Shown here: piece by piece, positions 11,888 through 20,615 of the stretch
Layout of the letters: each line of letters starts with the position of its first letter
Numbering within the stretch: the first letter of the stretch is position 1
Assembly (NCBI RefSeq): GCF_002750975.1
Contig: NZ_PEJS01000002.1
Span: 248,001-312,000 of the forward strand
DNA from: Stenotrophomonas indicatrix
GTDB lineage: Bacteria; Pseudomonadota; Gammaproteobacteria; Xanthomonadales; Xanthomonadaceae
Direction: 5' to 3'
DNA: 64,000 nucleotides
Position numbers and translations under genes: made by a program
Notes under the pieces: model-generated
Told to the model about the DNA's origin: nothing
Database searches by the model: none
The model's input: only the letters and a program-made list of their open reading frames with translations

Positions 11888-12282
11888 GCCGCGTGCTCCT
11901 GCAGGTAAGCGATCACCAGCGCGCGACGCTCGGCGCTCGGGAAGGCGTTGTACATGCGCGTGCCGGGTACCAGATGGGTGGGCGACTGCAGGAAGGTGTC
12001 CAGGGTCTGCGCACTCCACACGAAGTCGGCATGGCGCATGCCCTGCGAGTATCCGTAGTCGGGCAGGCTGCCCGCACGGCGGCCGATCACCCCATGCAGG
12101 TTGGGACCGAAGCGGTGGATGCCGCCGGCATTGACGGTATGGCAGCCCGCGCACAGTTCGAACGCGCGCTGCATCGCCTGCTGGCGCGCCTGTTCGGGCG
12201 TGCTGGGCGCAGCAGGCGGGCGCTGGCACGCACTGGCGACCAGGATCGTGGCAACAGCGGGAAGCAGGCGAAGGGCACGCAT
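11881..12282 (-). CDS. Class I c-type cytochrome lipoprotein
   Basis: This is a 133-residue monohaem cytochrome. The start is at 12282, giving a lipobox (LVASAC, Cys19) after a hydrophobic segment. The protein is therefore anchored in a membrane facing the periplasm. Haem attachment is CAGCH (Cys44, Cys47, His48), with a probable axial Met in GTRMYNAFP. The fold resembles cytochrome c2/c550 (FGPNLHGVIGRRAGSLPDYGY). It would shuttle electrons to an oxidase or dehydrogenase partner not seen here. It is convergent with the hybrid kinase, with a 7-bp overlap at the stops. Confidence 0.92.
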
Positions 12283-12348
12283 GGGCGAGCAGGATAACGG
12301 GCGCACGCGCCGTGGGGCTGCGACCGGCCGTCGCAGCCCCATCGCCGG

Positions 12349-14034
12349 TCACATGCCGGAGTAGTTCGGGCCGCCGCCGCCCTGCGGGGTCACCCAGACG
12401 ATGTTCTGGGTCGGATCCTTGATGTCGCAGGTCTTGCAGTGCACGCAGTTCTGCGCGTTGATCTGCAGCCGCGCATCGTTGCCGTCGCCGACGAATTCGT
12501 ACACGCCCGCCGGGCAGTAGCGCGCTTCCGGACCGGCGTACTCGGCCAGGTTCACCTTCACCGGGATGCTCGCATCCTTCAGCGTCAGGTGGCTGGGCTG
12601 GTTCTCGTCGTGGTTGGTGCTGCTGAGGAACACCGAGCTGAGGCGGTCGAAGGTCAGCACGCCATCGGGCTTGGGATAGGCAATGCGCGTGTGCTTGGAT
12701 GCCGGCTCCAGGCAGGCGTGGTCCGGGATGCTGTGGCGCAGGGTCCACGGCGGGTTGCGCACGCCCAGCTTCGGCAGCAGCCACTGCTCGATGCCGGTCA
12801 TCAGCGTGGCCACGGTCTGGCCCTTCTTGAACCACTGCTTGAAGTTCTTGGACAGCTTCAGTTCGTCGTGCAGCCAGCTGGTTTCAAAGGCGGCCGGGTA
12901 GGCGCTGAGCTCATCGTGCTGGCGATCGGCCACCAGCGCATCGAAGGCGGCATCGGCGCACAGCATGCCGGTCTTGATCGCAGCGTGGCTGCCCTTGATG
13001 CGGCTGACGTTGAGGTAGCCGGCTTCGCAGCCAACCAGCGCGCCGCCCGGGAACACGGTCTTGGGCAGCGACATCAGGCCGCCCGCAGTGATCGCACGCG
13101 CGCCGTAGCCGATGCGGGTGCCGCCTTCCAGATGCCTGCGGATCGACGGATGGGTCTTGAAGCGCTGGAATTCCTCGAACGGGCTCAGCCAGGGGTTCTT
13201 GTAGTCCAGGCCGACCACGTAGCCGATGGCGACCTTGCCGCCGTCGGCGTGGTACAGGAAGGCACCACCGTAGGTGTCGGTATCCAGCGGCCAGCCGGCG
13301 GCGTGCACCACCAGGCCCGGCTCATGCTTGGCCGGGTCGATCTGCCACAGTTCCTTGATGCCGATGCCGTAGGCCTGCGGATCCTTGCCTTCGTCCAGCT
13401 TGAAACGGCTGATCAGCTGGCGGCCGAGGTGGCCGCGCGCGCCTTCGGCGAACACCGTGTACTTCGCATGCAGGGCCATGCCGCGCTCGAAGGCCGGACC
13501 GATCGTGCCGTCCTTTTCGATGCCCATATCGCCGGTGGCCACGCCGATCACCGCGCCGTCATCGCCGTACAGCACTTCGGCGGCGGCGAAGCCGGGGAAG
13601 ATCGCCACTTCCAGCGCCTCGGCCTGCTGCGCCAGCCAGCGGGTGACCTCGCCCAGGCTGATGATGTAGTTGCCTTCGTTGTGGAAGCACTCGGGCAACA
13701 GCGCGTGCGGGGTGGTGCGCGCGCCGGTTTCGCTGAGGAACAGGAACTCGTCGCGGGTGACCTTCTGCTTCAGCGGTGCGCCGCGCTCGGCCCAGTCCGG
13801 GAACAGTTCGGTCAGCGCGCGCGGGTCCATCACCGCGCCGGACAGCACGTGCGCGCCCGGTTCGGAGCCCTTTTCCAGCACGCAGACCGACAGTTCACGG
13901 CCCGCTTCGATCGCGCGCTGGCGCAGGCGGATCGCGGTGGCCAGGCCGGCCGGACCGGCACCGACGATCACCACATCGAATTCCATTACTTCACGCGGGG
14001 GCAGGGCGTTGGCTTCAGCACTCATCGATTGCAT
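12349..14034 (-). CDS. Electron-transfer flavoprotein:ubiquinone oxidoreductase (ETF-QO)
   Basis: This membrane-associated flavoprotein moves electrons from ETF, reduced by acyl-CoA dehydrogenases, to ubiquinone. It has about 561 residues. The FAD-binding motif VVIVGAGPAGLATAIRLRQ is near the N-terminus. Quinone and FAD domains fill the middle (VGCEAGYLNVSRIKGSHAA). The C-terminal 4Fe-4S ferredoxin domain has its cysteines in YCPAGVYEF and CVHCKTCDIKDP. Two ATGs compete (14034 and 14025); neither has a strong Shine-Dalgarno. It is divergent from glutaryl-CoA dehydrogenase at 14333, which fits because that enzyme feeds electrons to ETF. The 298-bp gap holds only degenerate inverted repeats. 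Confidence 0.96.
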   Translation of the reverse strand: MQSMSAEANALPPREVMEFDVVIVGAGPAGLATAIRLRQRAIEAGRELSVCVLEKGSEPGAHVLSGAVMDPRALTELFPDWAERGAPLKQKVTRDEFLFLSETGARTTPHALLPECFHNEGNYIISLGEVTRWLAQQAEALEVAIFPGFAAAEVLYGDDGAVIGVATGDMGIEKDGTIGPAFERGMALHAKYTVFAEGARGHLGRQLISRFKLDEGKDPQAYGIGIKELWQIDPAKHEPGLVVHAAGWPLDTDTYGGAFLYHADGGKVAIGYVVGLDYKNPWLSPFEEFQRFKTHPSIRRHLEGGTRIGYGARAITAGGLMSLPKTVFPGGALVGCEAGYLNVSRIKGSHAAIKTGMLCADAAFDALVADRQHDELSAYPAAFETSWLHDELKLSKNFKQWFKKGQTVATLMTGIEQWLLPKLGVRNPPWTLRHSIPDHACLEPASKHTRIAYPKPDGVLTFDRLSSVFLSSTNHDENQPSHLTLKDASIPVKVNLAEYAGPEARYCPAGVYEFVGDGNDARLQINAQNCVHCKTCDIKDPTQNIVWVTPQGGGGPNYSGM

Positions 14035-14332
14035 GACTCGTGGGTAGTGCCGGCATCGGGGCCACCGGCGGTTGCCTGGGAATCGCGCGTGCGACCACGG
14101 CGAAACGGTTGTTTGAATGTTGTCAGGGTACCGGGCCGCGCGTGATCGAGCTAGATCGACGATGTTCACGCGATGATTGCTGCAATGCAGCGTAATGCGC
14201 GGGGTCTGGAACGTGCCGACCTTGGTGGGCGCGAGCGGAAACACCAGCGCCGACCAAGGTCAGCCTCTACCCGCACACCAACTGCGCCCGGATGGCCGAC
14301 AATGGCGGCAGTCCCGACTGCGTGTGAGTGCC

Positions 14333-15496
14333 ATGGCTTTGGATCCGTACGACCTGTTCGATGTCCGTTCCCTGCTCAGCGAGGAGGAGCGCGCGGTACA
14401 GGAGAGCGTGGCCCGCTTCACCAACGAGCGCGTGCTGCCGATCATCGGCGATGCCTTCGACCAAGCACGGTTCCCGTCGGAGCTGGTGCCGGAGATCGCC
14501 TCGCTTGGGCTGCTCGGCGCCACGCTGCCGGCCGAGTACGGCGGCGGCGACCTTGGCGCGGTCAGTTACGGGCTGATCTGCCAGGAGCTGGAGCGCGGCG
14601 ATTCGGGCCTGCGCAGCTTCGTGTCGGTGCAGAGCTCGCTGTGCATGTACCCGATCTTTGCTTACGGCAGCGAAGAACAGCGCCGGCAATGGCTGCCGGC
14701 GATGGCGCGCGGCGAATTGATCGGCTGTTTCGGCCTGACCGAGGCACATGGCGGTTCCGACCCGGCCAGCATGAAGACCCGCGCGGTGCGCGATGGCAGC
14801 GACTGGCGCATCAACGGCAGCAAGATGTGGATCACCAGCGGACCGGTGGCCGACCTGGCCATCGTCTGGGCACAGACCGAAGACGGCATCCAGGGCTTCG
14901 TGCTGGAGAAGGGCATGCCCGGCTTCACCACCCAGGAAATCAAGCACAAGATGAGCCTGCGCGCGTCGCTGACCGGCGCGCTGTTCTTCGACGACGTGCG
15001 CGTGCCCGACAGCCACCGCCTGCCGAACGTGAAGGGGTTGAAGGGTCCGCTGGGCTGCCTGACCCAGGCACGATTCGGCATCAGCTGGGGTCCGATCGGC
15101 TCGGCCATCGCCTGCCTGGACGAAGCGCTGGGCTATGCCAAGGAGCGCGTCCTGTTCGGCCGTCCGCTGGCGGCCACGCAGAGCGCGCAGATCAAGCTGG
15201 CCGACATGGCCCGACGCATCACCATGGCGCAGCTGCTGGCGTTGCAGCTCGGCCGACTGAAGGAAGCCGGGCAGGTGCAACCGCAGCAGGTCAGCCTGGC
15301 CAAGTGGAACAACTGCCGCATGGCGATCGACATCGCCCGCGAATGCCGCGACCTGCTGGGCGGCGCCGGCATCACCACCGAGCACGTGGCGATCCGCCAT
15401 GCGCTGAACCTGGAATCGGTGATCACCTATGAAGGCACCGAGACCGTGCACCAGCTGGTGATCGGCCGCGAGCTGACCGGCATCAACGCGTTCTGA
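14333..15496 (+). CDS. gcdH: Glutaryl-CoA dehydrogenase
   Basis: This 387-residue FAD enzyme oxidatively decarboxylates glutaryl-CoA to crotonyl-CoA in lysine, hydroxylysine and tryptophan breakdown. It passes electrons to ETF. It has the acyl-CoA dehydrogenase signatures CFGLTEAHGGSDPASM and KMWITSGP. The ending YEGTETVHQLVIGRELTG is typical of GcdH, with E367 as the catalytic base. The ATG at 14333 gives the normal family length. The divergent ETF-QO is a functional partner. Other acyl-CoA dehydrogenases end differently, so the assignment is good. Confidence 0.92.
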   Translation: MALDPYDLFDVRSLLSEEERAVQESVARFTNERVLPIIGDAFDQARFPSELVPEIASLGLLGATLPAEYGGGDLGAVSYGLICQELERGDSGLRSFVSVQSSLCMYPIFAYGSEEQRRQWLPAMARGELIGCFGLTEAHGGSDPASMKTRAVRDGSDWRINGSKMWITSGPVADLAIVWAQTEDGIQGFVLEKGMPGFTTQEIKHKMSLRASLTGALFFDDVRVPDSHRLPNVKGLKGPLGCLTQARFGISWGPIGSAIACLDEALGYAKERVLFGRPLAATQSAQIKLADMARRITMAQLLALQLGRLKEAGQVQPQQVSLAKWNNCRMAIDIARECRDLLGGAGITTEHVAIRHALNLESVITYEGTETVHQLVIGRELTGINAF

Positions 15497-15514
15497 GCGG
15501 GGTGGGGAACAGCC

Positions 15515-15662
15515 ATCCACGCATGGCGTGGATCTACTGAGCGGCTGTTGGGTCCGCCTTGAAGCGAGCCGAGGAGCGCAGGGTACCGGTGCGTAGCACC
15601 GGCTCGCGGATGGCGGCGCGTTTCTTTTGGTTACTTTTCTTTCCGCGCGGAAAGAAAAGTAA
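15515..15662. repeat. Two dispersed palindromes in the gcdH-trmL gap
   Basis: ATCCACGCATGGCGTGGAT (15515-15533) is a 19-bp palindrome also found at 36051 and 40401. A 32-bp perfect palindrome at 15631-15662 has arms TTACTTTTCTTTCCGC and GCGGAAAGAAAAGTAA. Its T-rich or A-rich flank could let it act as a two-way terminator between the convergent genes. The second element is a common Xanthomonadaceae intergenic repeat. Confidence 0.8.
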
Positions 15663-15718
15663 CGCCCATGAACGCATGCGCCCGCCACAGCAATTAGGCA
15701 GAAGAGAGAGGCGTGGCG

Positions 15719-16198
15719 TTACGCCCCGCCGGCAAACCCATGCTGGCGCCACGCCTCGTACATCACCACCGCAACGGTGTTGGACAGGTTGAGGCTGCGA
15801 TTGTCCGGCCGCATCGGCAGGCGCAGCCGGCGACCATCGGGCAGGGCATCAAGCACGTCCTGCGGCAGGCCACGACTTTCCGGGCCGAACAGGAAGGCAT
15901 CACCGTCGTCGAACGCCACGCTGTCATAGCGGACGCTGGCACGCGTACTCAGGGCGAACAACCGCTTCGGTGCGATCCGCGCCAGCGCAGTGTCCAGGTC
16001 CGGATGCACCTGCAGGCGCGAGTACTCGTGGTAGTCCAGGCCGGCGCGCTTGAGCTGCTTGTCTTCCAGTGCGAAGCCGAGCGGCTCGACCAAGTGCAGC
16101 TGCGCGCCGGTGTTGGCGCAGAGCCGGATCACATTGCCCGTGTTGGGCGGGATTTCCGGTTGGAACAGGATCACGTGGAACTGGGGCGCGGCATTCAT
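15719..16198 (-). CDS. trmL: tRNA (cytidine/uridine(34)-2'-O)-methyltransferase TrmL
   Basis: This is a 159-residue SPOUT-fold enzyme that methylates the wobble-base ribose of some leucine tRNAs with S-adenosylmethionine. The diagnostic motifs are PPNTGNVIRLCANTGAQLHL, PLGF, FLFGPESRGLP and RSLNLSNTVAVVMYEAW, which form the knotted cofactor site. Length and N-terminus match the family when started at 16198. It stands alone. Other small SPOUT enzymes are less likely because of the full TrmL signature. Confidence 0.95.
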   Translation of the reverse strand: MNAAPQFHVILFQPEIPPNTGNVIRLCANTGAQLHLVEPLGFALEDKQLKRAGLDYHEYSRLQVHPDLDTALARIAPKRLFALSTRASVRYDSVAFDDGDAFLFGPESRGLPQDVLDALPDGRRLRLPMRPDNRSLNLSNTVAVVMYEAWRQHGFAGGA

Positions 16199-16268
16199 CG
16201 GCGCAGTGTACCTGCGACGGCGGCCGCCTTTACGACGCACGCCCCGCGCGGGGCAGGGCGGACGTCGC

Positions 16269-16745
16269 TTACGGGCGCAGCAGGACCTGGGCGGTTTCGG
16301 CAGCGAAGGCCTGCAGCTGGGCGGCGCTCGGACGCACCTGCAGGGCCGGCAGGTTGACGATCACCTGGTTGGCGACGCTGGTGGCGGCCGCTGCCAGGGT
16401 GGCGGCGTAGCGCTGGGCTTCCTGCTCGGCAGCCAGGGCGACACGCTGCTCCAAGCTCGGGCGCACTTCAACCGAGGCCAGGGTGGTGATCGGCAGCGCG
16501 GCGGCGACCGGGCTGGCGATGAAGCCGTCGCGCTCGGCCAGCTGGTCGACGCTGGGGCGCACTTCGACAGTGGCCAGGGTCGGGATGCCGCTGGCCTGTT
16601 CCCAGGCCTGCTGGACCAGCTGGTCGGCGGCCGGGCGGACCTGCACGGTGGACAGGGTCTTGATGGATTCGGAGGCCTGCACCGACGAAACAACCGCGGT
16701 GCCGGCGATCAGGGCGATGGCGATGGCAATGGTCTTGGCGTTCAT
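16269..16745 (-). CDS. Small exported protein with four 'V-x-VRP' repeats, sigma-54 controlled
   Basis: I do not recognise a family for this 158-residue protein. Residues 1-24 are a clear signal peptide (MNAKTIAIAIALIAGTAVV, cleavage near VQA). The mature part has four copies of one motif: LSTVQVRPAADQL, LATVEVRPSVDQL, LASVEVRPSLEQR and LPALQVRPSAAQL, separated by 25-45 residues rich in Ala and Glu. It contains no cysteine and no membrane helix after the signal. An exceptionally good sigma-54 promoter lies upstream (16895-16911), giving a leader of about 140 nt. Sigma-54 control suggests a link to surface, motility or nutrient responses. The function is unknown. Confidence 0.8.
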   Translation of the reverse strand: MNAKTIAIAIALIAGTAVVSSVQASESIKTLSTVQVRPAADQLVQQAWEQASGIPTLATVEVRPSVDQLAERDGFIASPVAAALPITTLASVEVRPSLEQRVALAAEQEAQRYAATLAAAATSVANQVIVNLPALQVRPSAAQLQAFAAETAQVLLRP

Positions 16746-16894
16746 GACGGGGCCTGTTTAGTGTTGGTGAGCAGTGGTGTGGTAGTAAGGTAGAACACCA
16801 GTTCTGGGGATGCAAGCGGAATTTTCGATTTCCTGCTTTTGTTCAGTCGTCAGTCAGCTTTCGTCTGAAGCCCTTCCTGGCGCAGGAAGTACAA

Positions 16895-16911
16895 AGCAAT
16901 CCCCGTGCCAA
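16895..16911 (-). promoter_or_regulatory. Sigma-54 (RpoN) -24/-12 promoter
   Basis: The minus strand reads TTGGCACGGGGATTGCT, matching the consensus TTGGCACG-N4-TTGCW at every defined position, with GG and GC ten bases apart. The predicted start is near 16884, about 140 nt before the ATG of the repeat protein. A near-match to the IHF consensus (AATCAACGACTAA, 16915-16927) lies just upstream. A cluster of TGTC half-sites follows further up. Confidence 0.85.
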
Positions 16912-16953
16912 CTTTTAGTCGTTGATTCATAAGGGTTTTATGGCTCGCCGAAA

Positions 16954-17007
16954 GTGTCCGCAGGGCGGACACCTGTCCATTCGGGGGGCTGCGGACACTG
17001 TCCGGAC
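16954..17007 (-). promoter_or_regulatory. Candidate enhancer (UAS) for a sigma-54 activator
   Basis: Five copies of (C/G)TGTC occur within 50 bp, some inverted. Two form the perfect palindrome GTGTCCGC-AGG-GCGGACAC (16954-16972). The others start at 16973, 16998 (minus strand) and 16998 (plus strand). They lie about 70-120 bp upstream of the predicted sigma-54 start, where bacterial enhancer-binding proteins bind. The half-site resembles the one reported for PilR of Pseudomonas; that link is tentative. Confidence 0.6.
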
Positions 17008-17150
17008 GTGAATCACCGCCGTTCGTGACCCGCGAACGGCCAATCACGAAGGCCGAGGGGGCCGATCACCCCCAGTGACTGGTGGCCGATACCGGTGGCC
17101 GCACGCCCGCGCTAGGATCGGGATTCACCTTCGTGACCAAGGACCCGGAT

Positions 17151-20000
17151 ATGTCGCTCACCCTGCGCCCGCGCGCCGCGCTGCTCGCTGTTGCCCTCAG
17201 TACTGCTCTCGGCACGCTCGCGCCGACCTACGCGCTGGCGGCCAAGCCGGCCGCGACCAGCAAGGTCGATATCCCGTTCGAGCAGTTCACACTGCCCAAC
17301 GGCCTGCGCGTGGTGGTGCATACCGATCGCAAGGCACCGATCGTTGCGGTCAACATCTGGTACCACGTCGGCAGCAAGGACGAGCCCGCCGGTCGCACCG
17401 GCTTCGCGCATCTGTTTGAACACCTGATGTTCCAGAGCAGCGAGAACCACGACGGCGAGTACTTCGAACCCTTCAAGCAGGTGGGTGCGACCGGCCAGAA
17501 CGGCACCACCAATACCGACCGCACCAACTATTTCGAGAACGTGCCGACCACCGCGCTGGACATGGCGCTGTGGATGGAATCGGACCGCATGGGCCATCTG
17601 GTTGGCGCGATCGACCAGGCTGCGCTCGACGAACAGCGTGGCGTGGTGCAGAACGAGAAGCGCCAGGGCGAGAACCAGCCCTATGGCCAGGTGTGGGAAC
17701 AGCTCAACCGCGCGCTGTATCCGGTGGGCCACCCGTACCACCACAGCGTGATCGGCTCGATGAACGATCTCAACGCCGCCTCGCTGGACGACGTCAAGAC
17801 CTGGTTCCGCACCTGGTACGGCCCGAACAACGCGGTACTGGTGCTGGCCGGTGACATCGACCTGGCCACCGCCAAGGAAAAGGCCGCCAAGTACTTCGGC
17901 AGCATCCCGGCCGGCCCGACCATGGCGCAGCCGAAGGTGGACGTGGCCAAGCGGCCGGCCGACACCCGCGAGGTGATGACCGACAAGGTGCCGCAGGCGC
18001 GCATCTACCGCGCCTGGAACGTGGCGCAGGTCGGCACCACCGACGTCGACCAGCTGCAGCTGCTGGCCTATGTGCTCGGCGGCGCCAAGTCTTCGCGCCT
18101 GAGCCAGCGCCTGCAGCACCAGGACAAGCTGGTGGACAACATCAGCGCCGGCGCCTATGCCTCGCAGCTCGGTTCCAACTTCATGGTGATGGCCACGGTG
18201 AAGCAGGGCCAGGATCCGGCCAAGGTCGAAAAGATCATCGATGAGGAAATCGAGCGCCTGCTCAAGGAGGGCCCGACCGCCGAAGAACTGGCACGCGCCA
18301 AGACCGGCTCGCGCGCGGCGTTCATCCGTGGCATCGAGCGCATCGGCGGCTTCGGTGGCAAGGCCGATGCGCTGGCCGAGTGCACGGTCTACACCGGCGA
18401 CCCGGGCTGCTTCCGCACCTCGCTGGCCAACATCGACAAGGCCACCGCTGCCGACCTCAAGCGCTTGGGCGCGCAGTGGCTGGACAAGGGCAGCCACACC
18501 CTGGTGGTCGAGCCGGGTGAACGCGTGGCGCTGAAGGAAGACCCCTCGCAGGCGCCGAAGCCGTTCAACGTGCCGGCAGTCGACAGCAGGTACAGCACCC
18601 TGCCCGAGCAGGTGGACCGCAAGGCCGGCGTGCCGCAGACCCGCGAGTTCCCGCAGCTGAAGTTCCCGGCCCTGCAGCGCGCCACGCTGAAGAACGGCAC
18701 CCAGGTGGTGCTGGCCGAGCGCCACGAGATTCCGGTGGTGCAGTTCAGCTACCAGTTCCCGGGTGGCTTCACCGCCGACCAGGGCCGCAAGCCGGGCACC
18801 GCCAACTTCACCATGAGCCTGATGACCGAAGGCGCCGGCAAGCTCGGCTCGCTGGCCTTCGCCGATGCAGCCGATGCGCTGGGTGCGGATCTCGATGCGT
18901 CCGCAGGCCTGGATTCGGTGGATGTGGAACTGTCCGCGCTGAAGGAGAACCTGGTGCCGTCGCTGGCGCTGTATGCCAGCCTGCTGCGCGAGCCGCGCTT
19001 CGAGCAGAGCGAGATCGACCGTGTCAAGGCGACCTGGATCGCCGGCATCCAGCAGGAGAAGGTCAACCCGGGTGCGGTAGCGATGCGCGTGCTGCCGCCG
19101 CTGCTGTACGGCAAGGGCCACCCGTACGCGATCCCGTTCACCGGCAGCGGTGACGAAGCGGCGATCAGCAGCCTGGGCCGCGAGGATCTGGTCGACTTCC
19201 ACCGCGACTGGCTGCGTCCGCAGGACGGCACCCTGATCGTGGTTGGCGATACCACCCTGGCCGAGATCGTGCCGCTGCTGGACAAGCAGCTGGGCGACTG
19301 GAAGGCCACCGGTGATGCGCCGACGATCAAGGCCACCACCGCCGTGGCGCTGCCGAAGAGCCCGCGCGTGTTCCTGATCGACCAGCCGGGCGCGGTGCAG
19401 GCCAACCTGTTCGCCGGCCAGGTCGTACCGCCGTCCAGCGATGCCAGCTCGACCCGTTTCGACATCGCCAACGGCGTGATCGGTGGTGACTTCACTTCGC
19501 GCCTGAACATGAACCTGCGCGAGGACAAGCACTGGTCCTACGGTGCCCGCACCAGCGCCAGCAACACCGTGGGCCAGCGCCCGTGGATGGCGATGGCACC
19601 GGTGCAGATCGACAAGACCGGCCCGGCCATGGCGGAAATGCGCAAGGAGATCGCCGAGTTCGCCAACGGCAGCAAGCCGGCGACCGACGCGGAAGTGGCG
19701 CGCATCCGCAACATCCAGACGCTGAGCCTGCCCGGCGCCTACGAGACCGCCAGCGCGGTGGCCTCGACCATCGGCACGATCGTGCAGTTCAAGCGTCCGG
19801 ACGACTACGTGCTGCGCCGCAAGGCCGAGATCGAAGCGATGACCCCGGCACAGGTGCAGCAGGCGGCAGCGGAGATCAAGCCGCAGGCGCTGACCTGGGT
19901 GGTGGTGGGCGACCTCAAGCAGACCGAAGCGGCCGTGCGCGCCTTGAACCTGGGCGAAGTGACCGTGATCGATGCCGAAGGCAACCCGGTCAAGAAGTAA
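17151..20000 (+). CDS. Periplasmic M16 (pitrilysin-family) zinc metallopeptidase
   Basis: This is a 949-residue exported peptidase with two fused M16 halves. The start at 17151 follows AAGGA and opens a signal peptide ending near ALAAKPA. The active half carries the inverted zinc motif HLFEH (His87, Glu90, His91), with a downstream glutamate in LDEQRGVVQNEK. The second half (about 520-949) has the same fold without the zinc motif, as in most two-domain M16 proteases. It probably degrades peptides in the periplasm. Upstream lies the sigma-54 control region of the divergent VRP gene. A hairpin follows the stop codon at 20008. Confidence 0.94.
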   Translation: MSLTLRPRAALLAVALSTALGTLAPTYALAAKPAATSKVDIPFEQFTLPNGLRVVVHTDRKAPIVAVNIWYHVGSKDEPAGRTGFAHLFEHLMFQSSENHDGEYFEPFKQVGATGQNGTTNTDRTNYFENVPTTALDMALWMESDRMGHLVGAIDQAALDEQRGVVQNEKRQGENQPYGQVWEQLNRALYPVGHPYHHSVIGSMNDLNAASLDDVKTWFRTWYGPNNAVLVLAGDIDLATAKEKAAKYFGSIPAGPTMAQPKVDVAKRPADTREVMTDKVPQARIYRAWNVAQVGTTDVDQLQLLAYVLGGAKSSRLSQRLQHQDKLVDNISAGAYASQLGSNFMVMATVKQGQDPAKVEKIIDEEIERLLKEGPTAEELARAKTGSRAAFIRGIERIGGFGGKADALAECTVYTGDPGCFRTSLANIDKATAADLKRLGAQWLDKGSHTLVVEPGERVALKEDPSQAPKPFNVPAVDSRYSTLPEQVDRKAGVPQTREFPQLKFPALQRATLKNGTQVVLAERHEIPVVQFSYQFPGGFTADQGRKPGTANFTMSLMTEGAGKLGSLAFADAADALGADLDASAGLDSVDVELSALKENLVPSLALYASLLREPRFEQSEIDRVKATWIAGIQQEKVNPGAVAMRVLPPLLYGKGHPYAIPFTGSGDEAAISSLGREDLVDFHRDWLRPQDGTLIVVGDTTLAEIVPLLDKQLGDWKATGDAPTIKATTAVALPKSPRVFLIDQPGAVQANLFAGQVVPPSSDASSTRFDIANGVIGGDFTSRLNMNLREDKHWSYGARTSASNTVGQRPWMAMAPVQIDKTGPAMAEMRKEIAEFANGSKPATDAEVARIRNIQTLSLPGAYETASAVASTIGTIVQFKRPDDYVLRRKAEIEAMTPAQVQQAAAEIKPQALTWVVVGDLKQTEAAVRALNLGEVTVIDAEGNPVKK

Positions 20001-20007
20001 GGGATGT

Positions 20008-20031
20008 GCCTGCCCGCTCCGGCGGGCAGGC
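20008..20031 (+). terminator. GC-rich hairpin after the M16 peptidase gene
   Basis: GCCTGCCCGC and GCGGGCAGGC form a perfect 10-bp stem around a 4-nt loop, starting 8 bp after the stop codon. The T-run is poor (CTCTGG), so termination strength is uncertain. Confidence 0.55.
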
Positions 20032-20038
20032 CTCTGGT

Positions 20039-20122
20039 GGTAGTGCCGGGCCGCGCCCGGCGAGCGCGCAGCGCGGCATCTGGACGCCTTCGAAGAACCG
20101 CCGGGCATGCCCCGGCGCTACC
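20039..20122. repeat. GTAG-type palindromic pair (GCCGGGC variant)
   Basis: GGTAGTGCCGGGCCGCGCCC begins the element. The inverted half ends CCCCGGCGCTACC, so two hairpins face each other across about 50 bp. It is related to the SMAG-like elements of this window but with a GCCGGGC stem. Similar halves occur at 31503, 31728, 31948, 39420 and 55928. Confidence 0.75.
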
Positions 20123-20195
20123 GCGGCCCTCTCCGGCTATCCCTGATTCAGACGGTTCAGGCACACTCCTGACATTCCCTTCCAGGATCCTGCCC

Positions 20196-20513
20196 ATGCG
20201 CGTTCTGCTGCTGTCGTCCCTGTTGCTCACCGTCACCGCCTGCACCTGGGTGCCGATCGAACCGGCCGGCAAGGCGACCCGCGTGCTGCCAGCAGGCCCG
20301 GTACCGGCCGGCTGCATCTCCAAGGGCGAAGTAGTGGTGACCGTGAAGAGCAAGGTCGGCTTCTACAACCGCAACCCGCTGCGCGTGCAGGAAGAGCTGG
20401 AAACCCTGGCCCGCAACGAGGCCCCGACCACCGGCGCCAACGCCGTGCAGGCCGCTGCGGCCCCTGCCGATGGCAGCCAGCGCTTCGCCGCCTTCCAGTG
20501 CCCGCCGCGCTGA
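20196..20513 (+). CDS. DUF4156-type lipoprotein
   Basis: This 105-residue lipoprotein has a short signal peptide and lipobox LTVTAC with Cys16. The body (GCISKGEVVVTVKSKVGFYN, VQEELETLARNEA, TGANAV, FAAFQC) fits the DUF4156 family of small enterobacterial and gamma-proteobacterial lipoproteins. The start is the ATG at 20196. The function of the family is unknown. It stands alone between the M16 peptidase and oleA. Confidence 0.82.
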   Translation: MRVLLLSSLLLTVTACTWVPIEPAGKATRVLPAGPVPAGCISKGEVVVTVKSKVGFYNRNPLRVQEELETLARNEAPTTGANAVQAAAAPADGSQRFAAFQCPPR

Positions 20514-20615
20514 ATCCTTCACCATACGGCCAAGGCTGAATTCGTAAAGATGCGGTGAAGGCCCGGGGGGTTATAGAATAGCGCCCCCTTTGCCTGAGCC
20601 TTGGCGCTAACCTCG

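Noticed and set aside
15559..15792. Small ORFs translating as RFFWLLFFPRGKKSN
   Set aside because: They read through the 32-bp TTACTTTTC palindrome, a dispersed intergenic repeat. Such translations are frequent false gene calls in Xanthomonadaceae.
16850..17047. Short minus-strand ORF in the sigma-54 control region
   Set aside because: It covers the promoter and enhancer sites and shows no ribosome-binding site or protein-like composition.
17112..20108. 998-codon minus-strand frame opposite the M16 peptidase
   Set aside because: The plus strand has a full M16 domain structure, signal peptide and ribosome-binding site. The minus frame is a GC-skew shadow.
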